From positions 1 through 20,366 of the forward strand of contig JAILNO010000073.1 in the NCBI GenBank assembly GCA_024691465.1: 20,366 bases of DNA, given 5' to 3'. Shown here in pieces: positions 14,858-20,366 of the stretch. The stretch comes from Pseudobutyrivibrio sp. Its GTDB lineage: Bacteria; Bacillota_A; Clostridia; Lachnospirales; Lachnospiraceae. A program made the position numbers and the translations under genes. Position 1 is the stretch's first letter. Every line of letters begins with the position of its first letter. The notes under the pieces were generated by a model. It saw only the letters and a program-made list of their open reading frames with translations. It searched no databases and was not told the DNA's origin.

Positions 14858-15403
14858 TTAGATGTCCATAGATAAATTCACGTCAGCCTTCTTAGACTCG
14901 TCCACTGTAAAGAATTCCTTCTGTCCTCTTCCACTGATAGATGCCACTACTGAATTAGGAAAAGTAACTACGCACTGATTAAATGCAGATACATTAGCAT
15001 TAAATAATCTCCTAGCTGCCTGTAAATGCTCCTCTGTGTCATTGACGCTCTTCTGAAGCAGTGAGAAGTTCTCACTAGACTTCATCTCAGGATAATTCTC
15101 CATTAAGAGACCTAATCCTGCTGATACCTTCTCAACCTTCTCAATGGCATCCTTCTGCTCATCAAATGACATACCCTGACGAAGCTTGATAGATTCAAAT
15201 ATAAGCTTCTGCTCCTGTGAGACTACATTCTTCACAATATCCATCTGCTTAGATAGCACTGAGAATCTCTTCTCAAGGGCCACATCGATACCTGAGGAAG
15301 CTTCGTTAATTTTTACCTCAAGTACTCTCAATCTATTAGATACTACAATAAACCAAACTAATAATAGTAATACTATTACGCCCACGATAATTAATACGTT
15401 CAT
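14858..15403 (-). CDS. lemA: LemA family protein
   Basis: The 181-residue protein has one N-terminal membrane helix (about 3-21) and then a long helical domain. Typical LemA regions are visible: LEVKINEASSGIDVALEKRF, where the family pattern is NxLxxLxxxIxxAxSxIDVxLxxR, then ENYPEMKSSENFSLLQKSV, NDTEEHLQAARRLFNANVSAFNQ and the FPNSVVA end. By topology the coiled helical domain faces outside unless the helix is reversed; function in bacteria is not settled. GGGAG nine bases before the ATG is the ribosome binding site. It is the first gene of the lemA-DUF3137-oxidoreductase-HAD run and has its own extended -10 promoter upstream, divergent from the alcohol dehydrogenase gene. Confidence 0.93.
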   Translation of the reverse strand: MNVLIIVGVIVLLLLVWFIVVSNRLRVLEVKINEASSGIDVALEKRFSVLSKQMDIVKNVVSQEQKLIFESIKLRQGMSFDEQKDAIEKVEKVSAGLGLLMENYPEMKSSENFSLLQKSVNDTEEHLQAARRLFNANVSAFNQCVVTFPNSVVASISGRGQKEFFTVDESKKADVNLSMDI

Positions 15404-15442
15404 TATAAATTCTCCCTTAAATAATTTTTTTTAATCTATCCG

Positions 15443-15451
15443 ATTATATCA
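15443..15451 (-). promoter_or_regulatory. Extended -10 promoter of the lemA unit
   Basis: On the minus strand TGATATAAT is a perfect -10 (TATAAT, 15443-15448) with an extended TGn. The -35 position 17 bases upstream is only A-rich, which an extended -10 can tolerate. It lies 40 bases before the lemA start. Confidence 0.55.
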
Positions 15452-15490
15452 TATATACTCTACAATTTTTTAATTTTATTTATAAAAAAT

Positions 15491-15514
15491 GACAAAATAC
15501 CCTATCATTTTGTC
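15491..15514. repeat. Inverted repeat overlapping the -35 of the alcohol dehydrogenase promoter
   Basis: GACAAAAT (15491-15498) and ATTTTGTC (15507-15514) form a perfect eight-base inverted repeat with an eight-base spacer. It overlaps the -35 box at 15510-15515 and lies in the lemA/alcohol dehydrogenase divergent gap, so it may be a second operator. No regulator can be named. Confidence 0.45.
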
Positions 15515-15539
15515 TCAACTATTGGTATATTAGTATAAA
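15510..15539 (+). promoter_or_regulatory. Promoter of the alcohol dehydrogenase gene
   Basis: TTGTCT (15510-15515) and TATAAA (15534-15539) with an 18-base spacer. The predicted start near 15546 falls inside the Rex-like site, so a bound repressor would block initiation. Confidence 0.55.
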
Positions 15540-15543
15540 AGGA

Positions 15544-15561
15544 TTGTTAATTCGTTAACGA
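15544..15561. promoter_or_regulatory. Rex-type redox operator
   Basis: TTGTTAATTCGTTAACGA differs from the established Rex consensus TTGTTAANNNNTTAACAA at a single position. It covers the predicted transcription start of the iron alcohol dehydrogenase. Rex represses fermentative dehydrogenase genes when NADH is low, which matches this target. No rex gene is in the window. Confidence 0.85.
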
Positions 15562-15587
15562 TATGCCGAGTAAAAGGAGGATTTAAA

Positions 15588-16805
15588 ATGGCAAGATTTA
15601 CATTACCAAGAGATGTGTACCATGGTAAGGGTTCACTCTCAGCATTGAAGGACCTCAAGGGTAAGAGAGCTATCATCTGCGTAGGTGGTGGTTCTATGAA
15701 GCGTGGTGGATTCTTACAGAGAGCTGAGGATTACCTCAAGGAAGCAGGTATGGAGGTAGAGCTCTTCGAGGGTATCGAGTCTGACCCATCTGTTGAGACA
15801 GTTATGCGCGGTGCAGAGGCTATGGCTAAGTTCCAGCCAGATTGGATCGTTGCTATCGGTGGTGGTTCACCTATCGATGCTGCTAAGGCTATGTGGATTA
15901 AGTATGAGTACCCAGATTGCACTTTCGAGGATATGTGCAAGGTATTTGGTATTCCAGAGCTTCGCAAGAAGGCTCATTTCTGTGCTGTATCATCTACTTC
16001 TGGTACTGCTACAGAGGTTACAGCATTCTCAATCATCACAGATTATCAGAAAGGTACTAAGTACCCTATCGCTGATTTCGAGATTACACCTGATGTTGCA
16101 ATCGTTGATCCAGAGCTAGCAGAGACAATGCCACTTAAGCTCGTAGCACATACAGGTATGGATGCACTTACACACGCTATTGAAGCTTATGTTTCTACAG
16201 CTAACTGTGAGTTCACAGATCCACTTGCTATCCATGCAATCGAAATGATTCAGAAGGATCTGGTTCCTTCTTACAAGGAAGATATGGAAGCTAGAGATAG
16301 AATGCACTATGCACAGTGCCTCGCTGGTATGGCATTCTCTAATGCTCTTCTTGGTATCGTACATTCAATGGCTCACAAGACTGGTGCTGTATTCGCTGAT
16401 TACGGCGCACACATCATTCACGGTGCTGCTAATGCTATGTACCTTCCTAAGGTAATCGCATTCAACGCTAAGGATCCAGTTGCTAAGAAGCGTTACGGTG
16501 TAATAGCTGATTACATGCACTTAGAAGGATCTAACGATGATGAGAAGGTTGCAGCATTAATCACGTTCGTACGTCACATGAACGATGAGCTTAATATTCC
16601 ACACTGCATCAAGAATTACGGTGCAGATTCATTCCCAACAGAGCAGGGCTTCGTACCTGAGGAAGTATTCCTCGAGAGACTTCCAGGTATTGCAGAGCGT
16701 GCTATTCAGGATGCTTGTACAGGTTCTAACCCACGTATTCCTACTCAGGAAGAAATGGAGAAGCTCCTTAAGGCTTGCTACTATGATACAGAGGTTGATT
16801 TCTAA
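15588..16805 (+). CDS. Iron-containing alcohol dehydrogenase
   Basis: The 405 residues are a complete single-domain group III (Fe-dependent) alcohol dehydrogenase. The nucleotide-binding motif GGGSPIDAAK is at 91-100. Metal ligands are visible as D192 and H196 in HTGMDALTHAIEAY, H259 in GIVHSMAHKTG and H278 in IIHGAANAMYLP. It probably reduces acetaldehyde or another short aldehyde with NAD(P)H to reoxidise reduced cofactor during fermentation; the alcohol cannot be specified. AAAGGAGG before the ATG is very strong, and codon choice is noticeably biased (GGT, GCA, CTT, ATC, AAG repeated) compared with neighbours, as expected for an abundant enzyme. It is a single-gene unit with its own promoter, a Rex-like operator and a terminator shared with the convergent ddl gene. 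Confidence 0.95.
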   Translation: MARFTLPRDVYHGKGSLSALKDLKGKRAIICVGGGSMKRGGFLQRAEDYLKEAGMEVELFEGIESDPSVETVMRGAEAMAKFQPDWIVAIGGGSPIDAAKAMWIKYEYPDCTFEDMCKVFGIPELRKKAHFCAVSSTSGTATEVTAFSIITDYQKGTKYPIADFEITPDVAIVDPELAETMPLKLVAHTGMDALTHAIEAYVSTANCEFTDPLAIHAIEMIQKDLVPSYKEDMEARDRMHYAQCLAGMAFSNALLGIVHSMAHKTGAVFADYGAHIIHGAANAMYLPKVIAFNAKDPVAKKRYGVIADYMHLEGSNDDEKVAALITFVRHMNDELNIPHCIKNYGADSFPTEQGFVPEEVFLERLPGIAERAIQDACTGSNPRIPTQEEMEKLLKACYYDTEVDF

Positions 16806-16820
16806 ATCTGCCATTAAAAT

Positions 16821-16850
16821 AGGGCCATACTTCATAAGAAGTATGGCCCT
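16821..16850. terminator. Bidirectional intrinsic terminator
   Basis: AGGGCCATACTTC (16821-16833), loop ATAA, GAAGTATGGCCCT (16838-16850): 13 perfect pairs. A T-rich tract (TTATATTT) follows on the plus strand and an ATTTTAAT tract on the minus strand. It sits between the convergent alcohol dehydrogenase and ddl genes and can end both. Confidence 0.9.
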
Positions 16851-16862
16851 TTATATTTCTAA

Positions 16863-18044
16863 TTAAAGCTTAGATCCCTTAGCTCCACCGAAGCTAGCTG
16901 TATTTAAGATATTAGTATCAAATGTAAAAGTAAGATTGCTCTCTGTACGTACACGCTTAAGTGCCAACTGAATCATCCTATCGAGTAATACCTTATATGG
17001 AACTCCTATTGGCTCCCACAGATAGAATGCTAAAGAACCTGGGATAGTATTAATCTCGTTGAAATATAGATTACCATTATCCTCATCAATCATGAAGTCG
17101 ATACGAGATACACCGTTGCATCCAAGAGCCTTGAATGACTTCACAGCCATATCACGTACCTCCTGACGCTTCTCGTCAGAAAGCTCTGCAGGAATCTTAC
17201 GAGACACACTAGCCATACCCTTAGAACCGCCGCCCTTAGCATTGCTAACATACTTGTCCTCATAGCTTAAGATATCCTTAGTGTGAAGTGGCTCTTCACA
17301 CTCAGATGCCTCAGCATCGTTCTCATCACCAAGTACTGAGCAGTTAATCTCTCTAAGATTAGTAATGGCATGCTCCACAAGTACCTTGGTTGCATATCTA
17401 AATGCATCATCGATGGAATTAGCAAGCTCAACTCTATTCTTAGCTACGCTGATACCTACACTAGAGCCCAGGTTAACTGGCTTAACGATAACTGGATAGC
17501 CTAGAGATGCCTCAACTGTATTCATAAGAGAATCCATATCAGCATAATCTGAAAGTGTAAATACCTTAGCATCTAATACTGGAACACCAGCCTCCTTAAG
17601 AATCATCTTCATGATGAACTTGTCCATACCAACTGCTGATGCTGTAACATCACAACCTACGAATGGAACGCCTAAGGTCTTAAGATAACCCTGAAGCGCA
17701 CCGTCCTCTACATTAGTACCGTGAACAACTGGGAATACCACATCTATATCGATAACTGTATTCTTGCCGAACTTCTTAAGAGGGTATGATACCAGCTGAA
17801 CTTTCTCACCCTCATTAATCATAATGACTCTCTGTGACTTAGCAAGCAGACCATCGATATCCTTATAAGATTCAATCTTGCCTACCTCATCGCCCACATA
17901 CATCTCATTCTTCTTAGTCATGTATACAGGAACTACATCGTACTTGTCTGTATCCATATTCATAAGGGCCTGAATTCCAGATATAACTGAAACCTCATGC
18001 TCTACGCTCTTTCCTCCAAACAACATTGCTACTTTTGTCTTCAT
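16863..18044 (-). CDS. ddl: D-alanine--D-alanine ligase
   Basis: This ATP-grasp enzyme joins two D-Ala residues for the peptidoglycan stem peptide. I start it at 18044 (393 residues, MKTKVAMLFGGKSVEHEVS), which has AGAGGAG nine bases upstream; an ATG 15 codons earlier overlaps the end of the upstream gene and adds no family sequence. Visible motifs are GGKSVEHEVSVISG, GVPFVGCDVTASAVGMDK, KPVNLGSSVGIS, GVSRIDFMIDEDNG and FNEINTIPGS with the metal-binding Glu and Asn. The omega loop has LSYEDKYVS; the Lys-Tyr pair matches D-Ala-specific ligases rather than D-lactate-adding VanA types. It is somewhat longer than typical Ddl, with a C-terminal extension. It follows the MurF-like gene by 16 bases, so the ligase can supply D-Ala-D-Ala to its neighbour. 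Confidence 0.94.
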   Translation of the reverse strand: MKTKVAMLFGGKSVEHEVSVISGIQALMNMDTDKYDVVPVYMTKKNEMYVGDEVGKIESYKDIDGLLAKSQRVIMINEGEKVQLVSYPLKKFGKNTVIDIDVVFPVVHGTNVEDGALQGYLKTLGVPFVGCDVTASAVGMDKFIMKMILKEAGVPVLDAKVFTLSDYADMDSLMNTVEASLGYPVIVKPVNLGSSVGISVAKNRVELANSIDDAFRYATKVLVEHAITNLREINCSVLGDENDAEASECEEPLHTKDILSYEDKYVSNAKGGGSKGMASVSRKIPAELSDEKRQEVRDMAVKSFKALGCNGVSRIDFMIDEDNGNLYFNEINTIPGSLAFYLWEPIGVPYKVLLDRMIQLALKRVRTESNLTFTFDTNILNTASFGGAKGSKL

Positions 18045-18060
18045 GGAATATAACTCCTCT

Positions 18061-19623
18061 CTAATAGTTATCTGGCAAGTCATTCTCAAGTAATATGTAT
18101 TTATGACCTTGTCCTTTTATTGCATATGCATAAGACACTGCCTCTTCTAATTTGTCATACACAAGGCATTTCTCCTCAGGGAATCCCTTACTTAAGACAC
18201 CTTCCTTAATAGGAGCAGTATGTTTCTTACCAACAAGTAATATATAATCACAACAATCAGCTGCATATGTACCGAATTTGTAGTTGTACTCGTCTTCTTT
18301 ATCTCCGAGCTCAACCATACCAGGAGTGATGAGGATACGGATGCCATCAAACATAGCAAGGGTTTCCACCGCTGCCTTAGAACCTACAGGGTTAGAATTG
18401 TACGCATCATCGATGACAGTCACTAGACCGTGCTCTCTCATCTGCATCCTATGCTCTACAGGTTGCAATCTACGAACAGGAATCTTGAGTTCCTTAAGGG
18501 TAAGTCCCAGTCTGTTGGCTACAGAAATAGCTCCCACTACATTGATTACATTGTGGGCGCCGATGAGCTTCATCTGGAAGCGCTCTGACTCGCCATTAGG
18601 AGCCACCACTGTGAACTCTGTACCGAACTGTGACACTGCCACATCCTTAGCCTGATATCCCTCGCCCTCTTTCTCAGAATAATAGAAGGTCTTCTTAGGA
18701 TACTCAACTGCCTTCTCCTGAATATAGTCATTATCTCCATTAAGGAAAAGCATACCCTCCTCTGGAAGTGCATCTGCCAGCTCGAACTTGGTCTTCTGGA
18801 TATTCTCCATGCTGAAGAAAGTCTCTAAATGCTGAGGACCAACAGAAGTAATAATTCCATAATCAGGATGTGCTATATCGCACACTTCCTTAATCTCACC
18901 CACTCTTCTAGCACCCATCTCACAGATGAAGATCTCATGGGTAGGCTTAAGGTAATTACGCACTGTAATAGTAACACCTAAAGGTGTATTGAAGTTACCT
19001 GGAGTCACAAGCACATTGTACTTGCTCTGAAGAAGTGTCTGTAAAAAGAACTTCATGCTAGTCTTACCATAACTACCGGTCACTCCGATAACTGTAAGAT
19101 TCTTAGCGTCTCTAAGCTTCTTCTTAGCATCGTTAATATAATAATTGCTAATAGCTGCCTCAATAGGATGATTGATTACATTAGCAATAATATTCATAAA
19201 CCACTGAATGCTTACTAATACAAGACATACACCAGTGAATCTATCAAGACCCCCTATGATAAAAGCTACCACAGCAATTACTACTACCAAAATATAAATA
19301 GTTGTAATCATACGCTTAACTCTAGCGGTGTACACAAGCTTCTTCTTAGTGTGTAAGCGCCTCATAGCTCTATATACTAAGATATCTAATAACAATGTGA
19401 GATATATTAGTATATCCAGCCCAATCACAGGGAAAAAGATACGAATTAATCCAATTACTAATCCAAACCCTAGTAACCACTGCTGTCTGAGATTCTTCTT
19501 GATCCAGTTGATATGCTCATCATTCTTGTACCCATTAAGCTGAAACATATGCATATTATGTCTCATGGTAAGGAATAAAGCATAAGCAGAAAGTACCACT
19601 GCTATAATTGTTCTAATTATCAT
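18061..19623 (-). CDS. Membrane-anchored MurF-like ligase
   Basis: The first 155 residues hold about five hydrophobic helices (roughly 2-20, 48-66, 68-85, 106-125, 130-150) in place of the soluble UDP-binding N-terminal domain of normal MurF. The catalytic Mur ligase core follows: P-loop TGSYGKTSM (182-190), TPGNFNTPLGVT, ICEMGARRVGEIKEV, SVGPQHLETFFSMENIQKTK, and the MurF-type DDAYNSNPVGSK (405-416), then a full C-terminal domain to NDLPDNY. It most resembles UDP-MurNAc-tripeptide:D-Ala-D-Ala ligases, and the adjacent ddl supports that role, but the acceptor may be membrane-associated. A GGAG six bases upstream lies inside the hydrolase gene, and the two reading frames overlap by 11 bases, so translation is coupled. 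A standard murF may exist elsewhere in the genome. Confidence 0.87.
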   Translation of the reverse strand: MIIRTIIAVVLSAYALFLTMRHNMHMFQLNGYKNDEHINWIKKNLRQQWLLGFGLVIGLIRIFFPVIGLDILIYLTLLLDILVYRAMRRLHTKKKLVYTARVKRMITTIYILVVVIAVVAFIIGGLDRFTGVCLVLVSIQWFMNIIANVINHPIEAAISNYYINDAKKKLRDAKNLTVIGVTGSYGKTSMKFFLQTLLQSKYNVLVTPGNFNTPLGVTITVRNYLKPTHEIFICEMGARRVGEIKEVCDIAHPDYGIITSVGPQHLETFFSMENIQKTKFELADALPEEGMLFLNGDNDYIQEKAVEYPKKTFYYSEKEGEGYQAKDVAVSQFGTEFTVVAPNGESERFQMKLIGAHNVINVVGAISVANRLGLTLKELKIPVRRLQPVEHRMQMREHGLVTVIDDAYNSNPVGSKAAVETLAMFDGIRILITPGMVELGDKEDEYNYKFGTYAADCCDYILLVGKKHTAPIKEGVLSKGFPEEKCLVYDKLEEAVSYAYAIKGQGHKYILLENDLPDNY

Positions 19624-20366
19624 TTCCTACTCCAATCTGAAAATATGCTCTCATAATGTTTCTAAAAATAACTGGCTGCTCAAGATAAGCATAGTGACCT
19701 GCACCATTAATCACTGCAAGTCCAGAATTAGGAATGAGCTCGTCCATAAGCTGTGCATCTGAAATAGGAGTAGCTGTATCCTTATCACCCCAGATTAGAA
19801 GTGTGTCTTGCTTAATCTTAGGAAGTAGATGAGTAAGGTCCTCATTGACAGCCATAACCATACACTGCCTCATCATAGGTGAAGCATTGCGGTAATCTGC
19901 AGAACCCTGACGACTCCTCCAGTCGTCTATAAGCTCAGGGAATAGTGCATAGATAACCTTCATATTAAGGAACTTCTTAAGAATCTTGTATCTCTTAATC
20001 TTCATCTTCTGAGAAAAACTCTTCTTAGGAAGAATGCCTGCGCTATCTAAAAGCACGATATGATCAATCTCAAAAGGAATGCTATCTCTTGAAGCAAGCT
20101 TAATAATAACTCTTCCACCATAAGAGTGACCTATAAGTGAAGCCTTCTTGATACCAAGAGCTTCCATGAACTTACAGAAAAAGTCCGCGTATGCATCCAC
20201 ATTCCATGCCTCCCTAGGCTCATCGCTTCCGCCGAAACCTGGGAAATCGAACTGAATGAATCTATATTTATCATTAACTGTATCTGCTACAGAATCGTAC
20301 ATCCCCAGGTGGGTTCCCCATCCCTGAAGCATGACAACAGTCTCATCACCTGAGCCTGTCTCCCTA
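19613..20366 (-). CDS. Alpha/beta-hydrolase, N-terminus outside the window
   Basis: The frame stays open through the right edge: codons for RETGSGDETVV precede the first internal Met (20332), exactly the sequence expected before the first core strand of this fold, so the true start lies beyond 20366. Alpha/beta-hydrolase landmarks follow: an oxyanion region VVMLQGWGTH with Gln where His is usual, FDFPGFGGSD, the nucleophile elbow LIGHSYGGRV, the acid strand TLLIWGDKDTATP and the catalytic His in GAGHYAYLEQP. It is probably a cytosolic esterase, lipase or similar hydrolase; substrate unknown. It overlaps the MurF-like gene by 11 bases and precedes ddl in the same operon, so a cell-envelope role is possible but unproven. 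Confidence 0.9.
   Translation of the reverse strand, partial: RETGSGDETVVMLQGWGTHLGMYDSVADTVNDKYRFIQFDFPGFGGSDEPREAWNVDAYADFFCKFMEALGIKKASLIGHSYGGRVIIKLASRDSIPFEIDHIVLLDSAGILPKKSFSQKMKIKRYKILKKFLNMKVIYALFPELIDDWRSRQGSADYRNASPMMRQCMVMAVNEDLTHLLPKIKQDTLLIWGDKDTATPISDAQLMDELIPNSGLAVINGAGHYAYLEQPVIFRNIMRAYFQIGVGNDN

Noticed and set aside
16863..18044. A vancomycin-resistance ligase (VanA/VanG type)
   Set aside because: The omega loop carries the Lys-Tyr pair of D-Ala-specific ligases, and there are no vanH, vanX, vanT or two-component genes; a cell-wall biosynthesis setting fits better.
1..20366. CRISPR arrays, tRNA or rRNA genes, insertion sequences, phage or toxin-antitoxin genes
   Set aside because: I found no regularly spaced repeats, cloverleaf candidates, transposase motifs or phage-type genes on either strand.

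Overview
The window looks like chromosomal DNA of an AT-rich, low-GC Gram-positive anaerobe, most likely a Lachnospiraceae relative (Butyrivibrio, Pseudobutyrivibrio or Lachnospira type). This is an inference from strong AGGAGG-type ribosome binding sites, a class I hybrid-cluster protein, a DUF438/hemerythrin protein, a membrane-anchored Mur ligase, and a near-consensus Rex operator in front of a codon-biased iron alcohol dehydrogenase. I see no tRNA, rRNA, insertion sequence, prophage or CRISPR array. Nearly everything is on the minus strand; the two plus-strand genes are the Crp/Fnr regulator and the alcohol dehydrogenase.

Layout, left to right. (1) 1-2000: a minus-strand group made of a membrane FMN-binding protein, a TetR regulator and an unrecognised gene that runs off the left edge. 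A 19-base inverted repeat at the predicted start of transcription looks like the TetR operator. (2) 2134-7114: a four-gene ribose-type ABC importer (binding lipoprotein, permease, fused ATPase, second permease) with a good promoter, a hairpin after the binding-protein gene and an intrinsic terminator. (3) 7205-12056: a nitrosative or redox stress module. A DUF438/hemerythrin/PAS protein and Hcp are co-transcribed and divergent from a Crp/Fnr-family regulator. An 18-base palindrome lies between them, spaced as a class II activator site for the DUF438-hcp promoter. A small methyltransferase follows hcp after three consecutive hairpins. (4) 12046-15403: a compact run lemA, DUF3137, Gfo/Idh/MocA oxidoreductase, Cof-type HAD phosphatase. 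(5) 15491-16850: the iron alcohol dehydrogenase with promoter, Rex-like site and terminator, as expected for fermentative NADH disposal. (6) 16863-20366: a cell-wall operon of alpha/beta hydrolase (5' end outside the window), a MurF-like ligase whose usual N-terminal domain is replaced by membrane helices, and D-Ala-D-Ala ligase.

The strongest unusual points are the regulatory sites (TetR, Crp/Fnr and Rex type), the three hairpins between hcp and the methyltransferase, the one-site design of the ABC ATPase, the membrane-anchored MurF-like protein and the unrecognised partial gene at the left edge. I did not find a clearly new defence or mobile system. Functions are assigned by motif recognition alone; no database search was run.
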